64,000 nucleotides of DNA from Candidatus Thiodiazotropha endolucinida. Its GTDB lineage: Bacteria; Pseudomonadota; Gammaproteobacteria; Chromatiales; Chromatiaceae. The stretch is from contig NZ_MARB01000018.1 of assembly GCF_001715975.1 (NCBI RefSeq), positions 1-64,000 on the forward strand, in the 5' to 3' direction. The notes under the pieces were generated by a model. The model was not told the origin of the DNA. It was given only the letters and a program-made list of their open reading frames with translations, and ran no database searches. The translations under genes were made by a program, and so were the position numbers. Of this stretch, positions 51,954 through 61,022 are shown in pieces (positions within the stretch are counted from its first letter, which is position 1; the number at the start of each line of letters is the position of its first letter).

Positions 51954-52730
51954 ATGAGAAAGTCTATTTGGGTAACTTCCTTATTGTGCGTATTGGCTAC
52001 GGGGCAGGTGGTCGCACAACCAACCGATGATGCTATGCGTGAGTATGAGCAGGCAATGGAACTGACCCCGAACCTGGAGAACGGAAAAAAGGTATATCGA
52101 ATCTGCTCCGTTTGTCACACTCCGGAGGGATGGGGCCTCGAGAGTGGCGCCTATCCTCAGGTGGCCGGCCAGTTGCCGACTGTACTGATCAAGCAGCTGG
52201 CTGATATTCGTGCCCGTAACAGAGACAATCCCACCATGCTGCCGTTCACTTCCCCAAACCTGCTTGGCGGGGCCCAGGATATCGCGGATGTGGCGGCCTA
52301 TATTTCACAATTGCCGATGTCGCCGTACAACGGTGTGGGACATGGGAATGACCTTGAATGGGGTGAAAAACTCTATAAGGACAACTGTACCGAGTGTCAC
52401 GGTGAGTTGGGGGAGGGTGATCTGGAGGATCACATCCCCGCCATATACGGACAGCACTATCGCTATTTGCTACGTCAGTTCGAGTGGATAAAGATAGAAC
52501 GCCGTCGTAACGCCGACAAAAAGATGGTTAAGCAGATTCACAACTTTACCCATCGTGATATTCGAGCCGTTCTCGATTATGTTTCGCGCATCAGACCGCC
52601 AAAGGAGAAGATTGCGAAAGAGGGGTGGCGAAATCCGGATTTTCCCAACTTTGCCAGGCCGGCGCACTTGCACTCCGGCGCCGGTTACGCCATCGATAAA
52701 CGGCCGGGCAGGCCCATGCGGCCTGAATAG
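51954..52730 (+). CDS. Dihaem c-type cytochrome
   Basis: 258 aa from the ATG at 51954 after TGGAGTTTCA; an upstream TTG frame is less likely. Signal peptide ends GQVVAQ. Haem sites CSVCH (TPEGWG) and CTECH (GELGEG). Met ligands are likely in NPTMLP and the KKMVKQIHNF region. The C-terminal tail is basic and Pro-rich (RRPGRPMRPE-like), unlike ordinary c4. Divergent to the cytochrome at 50840. A terminator follows. Confidence 0.9.
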   Translation: MRKSIWVTSLLCVLATGQVVAQPTDDAMREYEQAMELTPNLENGKKVYRICSVCHTPEGWGLESGAYPQVAGQLPTVLIKQLADIRARNRDNPTMLPFTSPNLLGGAQDIADVAAYISQLPMSPYNGVGHGNDLEWGEKLYKDNCTECHGELGEGDLEDHIPAIYGQHYRYLLRQFEWIKIERRRNADKKMVKQIHNFTHRDIRAVLDYVSRIRPPKEKIAKEGWRNPDFPNFARPAHLHSGAGYAIDKRPGRPMRPE

Positions 52731-52756
52731 GTCCGTTACGGAGCACGGCAGGGCAT

Positions 52757-52786
52757 AAAAAAAGCGGGGTTAAACCCCGCTTTTTT
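52757..52786. terminator. Bidirectional rho-independent terminator
   Basis: AAAAAAGCGGGG TTAA CCCCGCTTTTTT is a near-perfect hairpin with A and T tracts on either side. It lies between the convergent cytochrome gene (ending 52730) and fccB (ending 52816). Confidence 0.95.
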
Positions 52787-52815
52787 ATTATGCCGATCCT
52801 TGGCATGCAGTCGGC

Positions 52816-54123
52816 TTACATGAAGATATCATTGGTGATATTGGTAAACCAGCTGTGGGCGTATGCGACTTCGCGCGCACGCATCTCCGGTGTTGCGTCG
52901 GTCGGCGTCAGACCACCGGATACCTTGGTGATCTTGGAGCCGTCCTCGGCCAGCTGATAGACAGCCGCAACGGAGATACCCCAATCCTTGCCAACGATGG
53001 AGTAGCAGGTGTTGACATAGGCCGGTGTGCCGGGCTCCTGACCGTTCAACAGGGCTGCCACGCTTGCGGCGCAGACCTTCGCTTCGGAATTAGCGGCATA
53101 ACCGGATTTCGGCATACCTTTGGCAATCGAGGCGTCACCGATCACATGGATGTCCTTGTGAATGGTGGATTCGAAGGTATGCAGGTTGATGGGGCACCAG
53201 CCGCTGTCGTTGGTCAGGCCGGCCGCAAAGGCGATCTTACCCGCCTTCTGGTTCGGGATGACGTTCAGAACATCGGCTTTTATCGTGTCATCGAAACCGG
53301 TAACGACAGATTTAGAGCCGGCGTCAACCTTGACCACGGCATTGTCGTTCGAGCCCTGGGCACTGCCGCGCCACTCGATCATGGAGTTGTCGGTCTCATA
53401 GCCGTAGAGTGCCTTCCAGCCCTGGGTGAAGAGCCCCATTTTGGAGAACTTAGGCTTCGGATCGAGGATGATGATCTTCGACTTCGGCTTATGCTGCTTC
53501 AGATAGTGGGCTATCTGAGAAGCGCGTTCGTAGGGTCCCGGAGGACAACGGAAGGGGTTGCCGGGAGGCGCGATAACGACAGTGCCGCCATCCTTCATGG
53601 CTTCCAGTTGCTTGCGCAGGGTAACGGTCTGGGAGCCGGCTTTCCAGGCGTGAGGAATCTCCTCAGCCACCTTGGCATCGTATCCATCGATGGTTTCCCA
53701 CTTGAAGTCGATACCTGGAGCAACGATACAGCGATCGTAAGGAAAGCTCTTTCCGCCGGCTGTCTTGACGGTCTTGGCGCTGGCATCGATGGCGGTGACC
53801 ACATCGTGGACAATGTTGACGCCGTGTTTGCCAAGTCCTTCATAGCCGAATTTGATGGTGTCGATACTACGGTCGCCGCCTAATACCTCGTTGGACAAGT
53901 AGCAGGTGTAGTAGTTTTTGTTGGCTTCGATCAGGGTGACTTCGATGGTTGGATCGGCCATACGCAGATATTTGGCGGCAGTGGCACCACCGGTACCGCC
54001 GCCGACAACAACCACTTTCTTGGAAGCGCCCAAGGCGATATAGGGGGTACCCATCATGCCGATGGCTGTAGCCGCACCCGCGCCTTTAACAAATCCTCTT
54101 CGAGTAATCTTCATATCTCTCAT
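52816..54123 (-). CDS. fccB: Flavocytochrome c sulfide dehydrogenase, flavoprotein subunit FccB
   Basis: 435 aa. Oxidises sulfide to sulfur in the periplasm and passes electrons to FccA. Twin-arginine signal [19 protein letters not shown]-binding [17 protein letters not shown]; the Cys that binds FAD covalently in [10 protein letters not shown]; the redox cysteine pair in [12 protein letters not shown] and [13 protein letters not shown]. The start may be Met4 (54114), which has better spacing. Six bases after fccA. Confidence 0.95.
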   Translation of the reverse strand: MRDMKITRRGFVKGAGAATAIGMMGTPYIALGASKKVVVVGGGTGGATAAKYLRMADPTIEVTLIEANKNYYTCYLSNEVLGGDRSIDTIKFGYEGLGKHGVNIVHDVVTAIDASAKTVKTAGGKSFPYDRCIVAPGIDFKWETIDGYDAKVAEEIPHAWKAGSQTVTLRKQLEAMKDGGTVVIAPPGNPFRCPPGPYERASQIAHYLKQHKPKSKIIILDPKPKFSKMGLFTQGWKALYGYETDNSMIEWRGSAQGSNDNAVVKVDAGSKSVVTGFDDTIKADVLNVIPNQKAGKIAFAAGLTNDSGWCPINLHTFESTIHKDIHVIGDASIAKGMPKSGYAANSEAKVCAASVAALLNGQEPGTPAYVNTCYSIVGKDWGISVAAVYQLAEDGSKITKVSGGLTPTDATPEMRAREVAYAHSWFTNITNDIFM

Positions 54124-54129
54124 TCCCCC

Positions 54130-54747
54130 TTATTGCGTGCCCTGGGCGTAGTAGTTGAAGAGCGCCTCGAAGCCGGCATCGCCCTCTTTCTTGATCATCT
54201 GATTGACCTTCTTCTTCATCTTCTTCGTCATCTCACGATCGCCCGCCTTGTAGTCGGCCATGGTGTATTGAAGATAAGGTATCAGCTGACCCATCAGAAT
54301 ACCGGAGTCATCCTCTGCCGATGTGCCGCCTTCGGCATGACACTTCTCGCAGTACTTATCGTGCAGCTTGGCGCCTTTCTTGGCCAGCTTCGGATCGGAA
54401 TCCTGCTTGGCGGGGACAAAGGGCTGTTTAGCGAAGAATTCACCCATGGCCTTAATCTCATCATCGGAATAGCCCTTGGCGATACGTCCCATGATGGTGT
54501 TTTTAACCGAACCATCTTTGAAACCCAGCATCACTTCTTCGAAATAGACGGCAGAGATACCGCCGATGCTCGGGGTTGCCGGGCCCGCGCTTGCGCCGTT
54601 GGTTCCATGGCAACCGGCACAGGTAACGGCCAGCATGTTGGCACTGGCGCCCGTCATCGTCTTGGGCTTGTCAGCAGCGAAGGCCACAGATGAAGCACTG
54701 ATTGCCAGTGCGCCGATCAGGGCTCTCTTTAGTTTTGTGTACGCCAT
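54130..54747 (-). CDS. fccA: Flavocytochrome c sulfide dehydrogenase, cytochrome subunit FccA
   Basis: 205 aa. Signal peptide ends SVAFA-ADK. Two haem sites CAGCH (GTNGASAGPATPSIGG) and CEKCH (AEGGTSAEDD), as in the dihaem Allochromatium-type subunit. Met ligands are likely in NTIMGRIAKG and YTMADYK. The gene order fccA-fccB, with only 6 bp between, confirms the pair. GGAGGTAAC precedes the start. Confidence 0.93.
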   Translation of the reverse strand: MAYTKLKRALIGALAISASSVAFAADKPKTMTGASANMLAVTCAGCHGTNGASAGPATPSIGGISAVYFEEVMLGFKDGSVKNTIMGRIAKGYSDDEIKAMGEFFAKQPFVPAKQDSDPKLAKKGAKLHDKYCEKCHAEGGTSAEDDSGILMGQLIPYLQYTMADYKAGDREMTKKMKKKVNQMIKKEGDAGFEALFNYYAQGTQ

Positions 54748-54933
54748 GTTACCTCCTTTGGTATTAAAAACAGGCTTACATTATTTTAGATCAGGGTGCA
54801 AAGTGCGCCCTGTCGTATGAACCGGAGCAGCGATTGGAACTGTTCCTGTTGCAGTAGACTCAGATGGGTATCCTCCACGCCTCGAGAGAGGCAAATATTG
54901 GGAAATACTTCCCCCACCTGGGCAATGCCCTTT

Positions 54934-55866
54934 TTATTTTAGAAGGCCCGCAACCTCGACATGCTTTTTCTTTTTAGCGATGTCCAGGGCAGTATGGCCC
55001 TCATTGTCTTTATTCATTTTGTTTGCGCCGTGTTTAAGCAGCAGCTTAACCATCGGCTCCGAACCTTTACGGGCGGCTTCCATCAGCGGTGTGATGCCGT
55101 CCGTATCCGCCAGATTGACATCGGCGCCGGCCTCGAGCAGCAAGCGTGTGGCCTCGAGCCTATCCTGTCCCACAGACCAGATCAGGGCGGTAGCGCCGTC
55201 ACTGTCTTTGGCGTCGAGATTGGCATAGTGGTCGATAAGCACCGTAACCGCACTGTTGTTGCCGCTGTCGGCAGCAAGTATCAATGCCGTGGAGCCATTC
55301 TTATCCCGGCTTTCAATCTCTGCGCCATGCTTCAGGAGCATGGCGGCGGTGTCGGCATGTCCTTTCTCCGCCGCCATCATCAACGCGTTGTGACCATGCT
55401 TGTCCGAGGCCTTGGGATCGGCGCCCTTGAACAGCAGCTGTTCGACCATGTCCGTGATGCCGTAGCGCGATGCGATCATCAGCGAATCCCAGCCGGCGCG
55501 TGTGCGATCATGCAGATTGGCGCCCCGTTCCAGCAGCATGGCCGTCAGGGCGGGATGGCCGTTCTCGGCGGCGAATGTCAAAGCCGAACAGCCGGCTACA
55601 GTCCGCGCGTTCACATCCGCACCGCGGTTCAGCAGCACCACCACGCTCTCGAAATTGTCGTTCTCGACAGCCATCATCAGCGCGGTTTTACCGAATTTGT
55701 TTGCCGTGTCGACCGGGATTCCTCTGTCCAGCAGGGCGGATATGGTGTCGACATCACCGATGCTGGCGGCCAAGCGTAGATCTTTCTCGTCCTGTTTGTC
55801 GCCGCCATACAGGGGCGACATTAAAAGAAGCACTATGGTCGCAAGGAGCAGTCTGGTGTATTTCAT
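54934..55866 (-). CDS. Periplasmic ankyrin-repeat protein
   Basis: 310 aa from the ATG at 55866 after AGGAAAGCA. A signal peptide of about 20 aa ends SPLYGG. Eight to nine ankyrin repeats of 33 aa fill the rest, each with a variant of G-TALM-A-E-GH---V--LL--GA. The consensus is unusually regular. Bacterial periplasmic ankyrins can shield haem proteins or peroxidases (e.g. AnkB with catalase); here it lies between fccA and a NapC/NirT cytochrome gene. No catalytic motif. Confidence 0.9.
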   Translation of the reverse strand: MKYTRLLLATIVLLLMSPLYGGDKQDEKDLRLAASIGDVDTISALLDRGIPVDTANKFGKTALMMAVENDNFESVVVLLNRGADVNARTVAGCSALTFAAENGHPALTAMLLERGANLHDRTRAGWDSLMIASRYGITDMVEQLLFKGADPKASDKHGHNALMMAAEKGHADTAAMLLKHGAEIESRDKNGSTALILAADSGNNSAVTVLIDHYANLDAKDSDGATALIWSVGQDRLEATRLLLEAGADVNLADTDGITPLMEAARKGSEPMVKLLLKHGANKMNKDNEGHTALDIAKKKKHVEVAGLLK

Positions 55867-55945
55867 TGCTTTCCTGTCAAGAGACTTAACTTCATATTTC
55901 ATTGAGCAAAGCCAGTGAATTATATCAAACCCGCTTCAAGAGCGG

Positions 55946-56512
55946 TTAGGACTCATCGTCCTCATCCGGTTCGTCCGGCTCCTCGTGCGCGACGCCTTTA
56001 TGACAATCGATACAGGCCTTGCCCTCATCCATTGCCTTCGGGTGGCGTTTGCGGGCACTGCGATCCTGCTCACTCAGGTCCATATTGGCAAACTCATGGC
56101 AGGAGCGGCACTCACGGGAGTCGGAAGCGCGCATCTTCTCCCAGACCCTGGTCGCCATATCCCAGCGGAGGGCCTCATACTTTTCTTTGGTGTCGATGGT
56201 GCCCATGATCTCGTGATAGACATCCTTTGCGGCCATCACCTTTGCGATCATCTTGGGGATGAAGGGCTTGGGTACATGGCAGTCCGCACAAGTGGCCTGC
56301 ACGCCGGAAGCATTCTTGTAGTGAACAGTCTCCTTGAACTCTTCCAGGTTGATCTTCATGGAGTGACAGGAGGTACAGAAATCCATTTCATTGGTGAATG
56401 CGAGGCCCATACTGAACAGACCGGAAAAGATGATACCACCAACGAATATTATGCCCGCCAGGATGATAGAGATTTTACCCGCGGACCTGTAGCCAGCATG
56501 CTGTCTGAACAT
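55946..56512 (-). CDS. NapC/NirT-family tetrahaem cytochrome c
   Basis: 188 aa. One N-terminal membrane anchor (about 12-35) and four haem sites CTSCH, CADCH, CRSCH and CIDCH, with FTNEMDFCTSCHSMK providing the usual first-haem Met/Asp context. Family members oxidise quinol and feed periplasmic reductases, or run backwards from sulfide-derived electrons. A very acidic tail (EEPDEPDEDDES) is unusual. 79 bp upstream of the ankyrin gene on the same strand. Confidence 0.93.
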   Translation of the reverse strand: MFRQHAGYRSAGKISIILAGIIFVGGIIFSGLFSMGLAFTNEMDFCTSCHSMKINLEEFKETVHYKNASGVQATCADCHVPKPFIPKMIAKVMAAKDVYHEIMGTIDTKEKYEALRWDMATRVWEKMRASDSRECRSCHEFANMDLSEQDRSARKRHPKAMDEGKACIDCHKGVAHEEPDEPDEDDES

Positions 56513-56704
56513 ACTCCACCCTCGAAATTCTGCAAGGAAAACGTTCTGTATTCCTTGTGTCGTTTGTAGCTATCCCGTCTACTTCCTGTAAGACCGGGTT
56601 ATTTTTCTTGACTGGGGGATGTTACGTCAAGTCGAATGTCAATGCAAAAAATACTCTGTAAACAACTGCATGTGAAATTATTAGTAGGAACTAATCTAGC
56701 TCAG

Positions 56705-57328
56705 TTAGAGCTGTTGGACCGGGCGTTCTTGCGGCAAATGCCGATAAGTCTGCCACTTATGATTGATCTCTCCCAGTGCCATGAGTTCCCCCCGGAGGCG
56801 GTTTCGGTAGCCGGAATTGTCGATGGCGGGAAAAAGCGTGGTCCTTATCTCATGGGGCACGCCGCTGGCGGCCAACAGGCGGGCGGAGCGCCAGGCCGAC
56901 TCTCCGGAATGGCGCGCGCCGGTCAGTGCGGGATAATCTTCCGCCAGGGCCTTGATATCCAACCCCACCCAATCGATCAGCGGCAGCAGCTGTTCGAAGC
57001 GTTCGGGATAGATACCCGCCGTATGGAGGCCGACCCGATAACCCATCGATTTAATATCCCTGACGGCCTGTCCGATCGATCGCTGCAGCGTCGGTTCACC
57101 GCCGCTGAACACGACCCCATCCAGCAAACCGATGCGGACAGAGAGAAATTCGAGAATCTCTTTCCAGGATGGCTGATTGTCGTTTCGTCGCGGCAGTAGC
57201 TCCGGGTTGTGACAATAGTGGCAACGCATAGGGCATCCCTGACAGAAAACCACGGCCGCCAGATGCCCCGGAAAGTCGATGGTGGTCATGGGGGTCAACC
57301 CCCCCACCCGAAGCGCTTCGTCCGGCAT
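56705..57328 (-). CDS. nrdG: Anaerobic ribonucleotide reductase activating enzyme NrdG
   Basis: 207 aa from the ATG at 57328; earlier frames have no support. Radical SAM enzyme that makes the glycyl radical on the class III reductase. CX3CX2C as CPMRCHYC in FCQGCPMRCHYCHNPELL, then the SAM GGEP motif VVFSGGEPTLQ. Starts 2 bp after the glycyl-radical gene stop. Confidence 0.95.
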   Translation of the reverse strand: MPDEALRVGGLTPMTTIDFPGHLAAVVFCQGCPMRCHYCHNPELLPRRNDNQPSWKEILEFLSVRIGLLDGVVFSGGEPTLQRSIGQAVRDIKSMGYRVGLHTAGIYPERFEQLLPLIDWVGLDIKALAEDYPALTGARHSGESAWRSARLLAASGVPHEIRTTLFPAIDNSGYRNRLRGELMALGEINHKWQTYRHLPQERPVQQL

Positions 57329-57330
57329 GA

Positions 57331-57522
57331 TCAGCTGTCGATGTCTACCGATTCTTCGTCCAGGGGGAAATGGGGCTGGGCCTGGACGAAGTAGCGGCGC
57401 TCCGCCTGCTCCGACTGTTTGCCGGGATTGAATGCGGAGATGGGGCGGTGGTAGCCCATCACCCGTGTCCAGATCTCGCAACGGGTGCGTTCCTCGTCTT
57501 TCAGTTCAATGGTGTGATGCAT
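57331..57522 (-). CDS. Separate glycyl-radical domain of the class III ribonucleotide reductase
   Basis: 63 aa. RVMGYHRPISAFNPGKQSEQ and ERRYF match the C-terminal glycyl-radical segment of NrdD, the Gly in VMGYHRP being the radical site. The main NrdD protein stops just after its zinc ribbon and lacks this segment. The ATG has its own strong ribosome site (AGGAGATCAACC) and overlaps the nrdD stop in another frame by 17 bp, so it is a separate polypeptide rather than a frameshift error. Confidence 0.85.
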   Translation of the reverse strand: MHHTIELKDEERTRCEIWTRVMGYHRPISAFNPGKQSEQAERRYFVQAQPHFPLDEESVDIDS

Positions 57523-59551
57523 GGTTGATCTCCTGTTGTTTGCGCAGTATGAGTTCGTGATCGCATTTGGGACAGAATTCGTGCTCTCCGTTCAGGTAGC
57601 CGTGTCGCGGGCAGATGGAGAACGTCGGGGTGATGGTCAAGTAAGGTATGCGGAAACGCTGCAGGGCGCGTCTGACCAGTTTCGCACACGCCTCGTCGCT
57701 GCTGATCCGCTCATTCATATAGAGGTGCAGCACGGTGCCGCCGGTATATTTTTGCTGCAGCGGTTCTTGATGTTGCAAAGCAGCAAAGGGATCGTCGGTA
57801 TAGCCCACCGGGAGCTGGGACGAGTTGGTGTAGTAGGGTTTCTCTGCACTCCCCGCCTGCAGAATGGCCGGATAGCGTTTTCTGTCCTCCTTGGCGAAGC
57901 GGTAGGTGGTTCCCTCTGCCGGTGTCGCCTCCAGATTGTAGAGATTGCCCGTCTCCTCCTGAAACGCCACCATGGTTTGCCGTATATGGTCGAGGAAGCG
58001 GTGCGCGAACTTTATGCCTTCGGCCGTGGTGATGTTCTCCCGGTCGCCGGTGAAATTGCGGATCATCTCGTTGATGCCGTTGACGCCGAGGGTGGAGAAG
58101 TGATTCCTCAAGGTGCCCAGATAGCGTTTTGTATAGGGAAAGAGACCGGCGTCCATATGGCGCTGTATCACCTTGCGCTTGATCTCGAGACTGTTGCGGG
58201 CCAGTTTCAGGAGTTCATCCACTCTTGCCATCAGGGCAGCCTCATCGCCGGCGTAGAGATAGCCCAGGCGCGCACAGTTAAGGGTTACCACACCCAATGA
58301 ACCGGTCTGTTCCGCCGAGCCGAAGAGCCCGTTGCCCCGCTTCAACAATTCCCGCAAATCGAGTTGCAGGCGACAGCACATGGAACGCACCATGTTCGGA
58401 CTCAATTCGGAATTCAGGAAGTTCTGGAAATAGGGCAGACCGTATTTTGCCGTCATCCTGAACAGCCGCCTGGCGTTTTCACTCTCCCAAGGGAAGTCGG
58501 GTGTGATGTTGTAGGTGGGTATGGGAAAGGTGAAGACCCGGCCTTTCGCATCCCCGGCAGTCATTACCTCGATATAGGCGCGATTGATCAGGTCCATCTC
58601 ATGCTGCAGGTCGCCGTAGCAGAAGGGCATCTCCTGGCCGCCGATGATGGGCACCTGGTGGCGCAGGTCTTCGGGACAGACCCAGTCGAATGTCAGATTG
58701 GTAAACGGGGTCTGGGTACCCCAACGTGAGGGAACATTGAGGTTGTAGATCAACTCCTGTATGGCCTGATAGACCTGCTCATAGCTGAGGTTGTCTTTGC
58801 GCACGAAGGGCGCCATGTAGGTGTCGAATGAGCTGAAGGCCTGTGCGCCGGCCCATTCATTCTGCAGAGTACCGAGAAAGTTGACGATCTGGCCGACGGC
58901 GCTGCTCATGTGCTTTGGAGGCGCTGACTCCACCTTGCCGGGCACCCCGTTCAAGCCTTCATGCAGCAGGGTGTGCAGAGACCAGCCTGCGCAATAACCG
59001 GCGAGCATGTCGAGGTCGTGGATATGTATATCAGCCGTGCGGTGGGCTTCACCGATCTCAGGCGGATAGACATGATTGAGCCAGTAGTTGGCGATCATCT
59101 TGCCGGAGGCGTTGAGTATCAATCCACCCAGGGAGTAGCCTTGGTTCGCGTTCGCGGAGACCCGCCAGTCGGTGCGCTGCAGATATTCGCTGACCGAGGC
59201 GCTGACATCCAGCAGGGTACGGCGGTCTTCCCTCAGTTTTTTGTGTTGTTCGCGATAGACGATATAGGCACGGGCTGTCTTCAGGTGGTTGGCGCTTATC
59301 AGTACCTGTTCGACGATATCCTGGATACGTTCGATGCTAGGGATCATTTCGCGGTAGCCTGTATGGCTCAGCACCTTGATGACATGGGCGGTCAGTAAAC
59401 CGGCTTCGTCACCACCGAATTCGCCGCTGGCTTCACCCGCCTTGAGGATGGCGTTTTGTATCTTGTCGCTATTGAATTCGACCTCAGCGCCATCGCGCTT
59501 GGTGACCTTGGCGGGCAGCCAGGATTCTCTCTTCAAGGCGTGGGCATGCAT
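57506..59551 (-). CDS. nrdD: Anaerobic (class III) ribonucleoside-triphosphate reductase, catalytic part NrdD
   Basis: 681 aa. An N-terminal ATP-cone (about 12-105, WLPAKVTKRDGAEVEFNSDKI) and the ten-stranded barrel with active-site Cys in MCCRLQLDLRE and LNCARLGYL. A zinc ribbon near the end has CPRHG and CPKC. Then the chain stops at NHASHH, without RVxGY. The glycyl radical must come from the 63-aa gene that overlaps its end. NrdR boxes and an FNR box precede it. Confidence 0.95.
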   Translation of the reverse strand: MHAHALKRESWLPAKVTKRDGAEVEFNSDKIQNAILKAGEASGEFGGDEAGLLTAHVIKVLSHTGYREMIPSIERIQDIVEQVLISANHLKTARAYIVYREQHKKLREDRRTLLDVSASVSEYLQRTDWRVSANANQGYSLGGLILNASGKMIANYWLNHVYPPEIGEAHRTADIHIHDLDMLAGYCAGWSLHTLLHEGLNGVPGKVESAPPKHMSSAVGQIVNFLGTLQNEWAGAQAFSSFDTYMAPFVRKDNLSYEQVYQAIQELIYNLNVPSRWGTQTPFTNLTFDWVCPEDLRHQVPIIGGQEMPFCYGDLQHEMDLINRAYIEVMTAGDAKGRVFTFPIPTYNITPDFPWESENARRLFRMTAKYGLPYFQNFLNSELSPNMVRSMCCRLQLDLRELLKRGNGLFGSAEQTGSLGVVTLNCARLGYLYAGDEAALMARVDELLKLARNSLEIKRKVIQRHMDAGLFPYTKRYLGTLRNHFSTLGVNGINEMIRNFTGDRENITTAEGIKFAHRFLDHIRQTMVAFQEETGNLYNLEATPAEGTTYRFAKEDRKRYPAILQAGSAEKPYYTNSSQLPVGYTDDPFAALQHQEPLQQKYTGGTVLHLYMNERISSDEACAKLVRRALQRFRIPYLTITPTFSICPRHGYLNGEHEFCPKCDHELILRKQQEINHASHH

Positions 59552-59583
59552 GATCTGTGATCCTCCAGGTGATTTATTTTTAA

Positions 59584-59631
59584 AGCACTATATGTAGCGG
59601 TGTATATGAAGTAAAACACTATATATTGTGT
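59584..59631. promoter_or_regulatory. Two NrdR-type boxes upstream of nrdD
   Basis: AGCACTATATGTAGCG (59584-59599) and the perfect palindrome ACACTATATATTGTGT (59616-59631) start 32 bp apart, the same spacing as before nrdA. They lie 33-80 bp before the nrdD start. Confidence 0.85.
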
Positions 59632-59646
59632 TTTCAAGGTAAATAC

Positions 59647-59660
59647 TTGACACAGGTCAA
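59647..59660 (-). promoter_or_regulatory. FNR-like box upstream of nrdD
   Basis: TTGACACAGGTCAA is a perfect palindrome close to TTGAT-N4-ATCAA, about 95-110 bp before the nrdD start and 16 bp beyond the second NrdR box. It suggests anaerobic induction of class III reductase. Confidence 0.65.
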
Positions 59661-59830
59661 TTGCCTGTAAAATCTTGATCAGATTAGAGCCGTTTTAAGA
59701 TTCAGGGGGTTAGAATGGGGTGTTGATAAATTACCCTAAGTTCTGTTCAAAGTGGGGGAACCCGGCAGGCGGTGACATGACTTGGCAGCCATCCAATCAG
59801 CTGGGTCGATTGGATTGGAGTTAGCAGTCC

Positions 59831-60469
59831 CTAGCAACCGTCGCAGACAAAGGGATTGCTGCGTCGCTCTTCGCCGAAGGTGGATTCCGGGCCGTGCCCG
59901 GGGATGAATCTCACTGCGTCACCCAGCGGCCAGAGGCGATTACGGATCGAGTGGATGAGGGTGGCGTAGTCTCCGCGGGGAAAATCGGTACGACCGATGG
60001 AACCATTGAAAAGCACGTCCCCGACCTGGGCTGTTTGCGAGGCGCGATGAAAGAAGACCACATGTCCCGGTGTGTGGCCAGGGCAGTGATGGACCTCCAG
60101 ATGCTCATCCCCGACGGTGATTTCATCTCCCTGGTCCAGCCATTGGTCGGGTTGACAGGCTGCACCGCCGCCAAATCCGAACATGGCGGCTTGTTGCTGC
60201 ATATTATCCAGCAGGAAGGCATCTTCATGATGCGGCCCGATTATCGGCAGATTCAGTATCCCGGCCAGTTCGCCGGCGCCGCCGGCATGGTCGAGATGAC
60301 CGTGGGTGAGCAGAATGCGCTCTGGCACAAGCTCAAGTGCGTTGAGCTGATCCACGATCAGCCGGGTATCGCCACCCGGATCGATGATGGCTGCCTTGCG
60401 GGTCTTATCACACCAGAACAGGGTGCAGTTCTGTTGGAAAGGGGTGACGGGAATGATTTTATAGTGCAT
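59831..60469 (-). CDS. Metallo-beta-lactamase-fold hydrolase (GloB/YcbL-like)
   Basis: 212 aa. HxHxDH motif as LTHGHLDHAGG, with later metal ligands in CPGHTPGHVVF, QVGDVLFNGSIGR and FIPGHGPESTFGEE. This is the short YcbL/GloB2-like form, which hydrolyses S-lactoylglutathione or persulfide-like thioesters. Its ATG overlaps the stop of the thioredoxin-like gene upstream (ATGA), so they form an operon. Confidence 0.92.
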   Translation of the reverse strand: MHYKIIPVTPFQQNCTLFWCDKTRKAAIIDPGGDTRLIVDQLNALELVPERILLTHGHLDHAGGAGELAGILNLPIIGPHHEDAFLLDNMQQQAAMFGFGGGAACQPDQWLDQGDEITVGDEHLEVHHCPGHTPGHVVFFHRASQTAQVGDVLFNGSIGRTDFPRGDYATLIHSIRNRLWPLGDAVRFIPGHGPESTFGEERRSNPFVCDGC

Positions 60470-60840
60470 CAGGCGAGCTTCTTCAGCATGGTCTCCATTT
60501 GTGATTCCGTTTTCGCACCCAGAGCGACCTGCGTGACCACATTGTCTTTCATCAATACCAGTGTTGGCGTGGCCCTGATATTGAAGGTCCTGCTCGTCTC
60601 GGGATCCTCACGGACATCGACTTTGACGATACCCTCGTATTGCCCCGCCAAACGATCGACGATCGGTGTCATGGCACGACAGGGCGAGCAGTTTTGACTG
60701 TAGAAATAGAGCATCCGGTTGCCGTTCAGTTTGCTATCGATCTTTCTGCCAACCAGGCGTTTTGCCGACAGATAGCTGAGCATCGGCACAAGTATGAGAA
60801 AACTTGCAACCAACAGTAACACGATCATTATCCAGGACAT
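60469..60840 (-). CDS. Membrane-anchored thioredoxin-like protein
   Basis: 123 aa. An N-terminal helix (about 3-24) anchors a thioredoxin fold. The active site is CSPC in YFYSQNCSPCRAMTPIVDRL, and the cis-Pro is in NIRATPTLVLM. Probably cytoplasmic-facing or periplasmic; the direction is not clear. Co-translated with the metallo-beta-lactamase-fold gene. Confidence 0.88.
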   Translation of the reverse strand: MSWIMIVLLLVASFLILVPMLSYLSAKRLVGRKIDSKLNGNRMLYFYSQNCSPCRAMTPIVDRLAGQYEGIVKVDVREDPETSRTFNIRATPTLVLMKDNVVTQVALGAKTESQMETMLKKLA

Positions 60841-61022
60841 AGTGAGTGTTTACCCCGTCTCTGCTAATACCGATTCCCAGATGTTTTTTCAGGAACTGTT
60901 AACAGTTCCTGAGTCGGCCGGATACAATGACAGCCTACTTTCAGTGCAATAACGAGTCAAAGCTTGTCAGATTGCTGTTTTCTGGCCACACGACTTATAT
61001 CCTACTAAACATGGGGCTGCGG

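Noticed and set aside
57506-57522. Frameshift mutation in nrdD
   Set aside because: The overlapping small gene has its own ATG and strong ribosome site, so a deliberate split is more likely.
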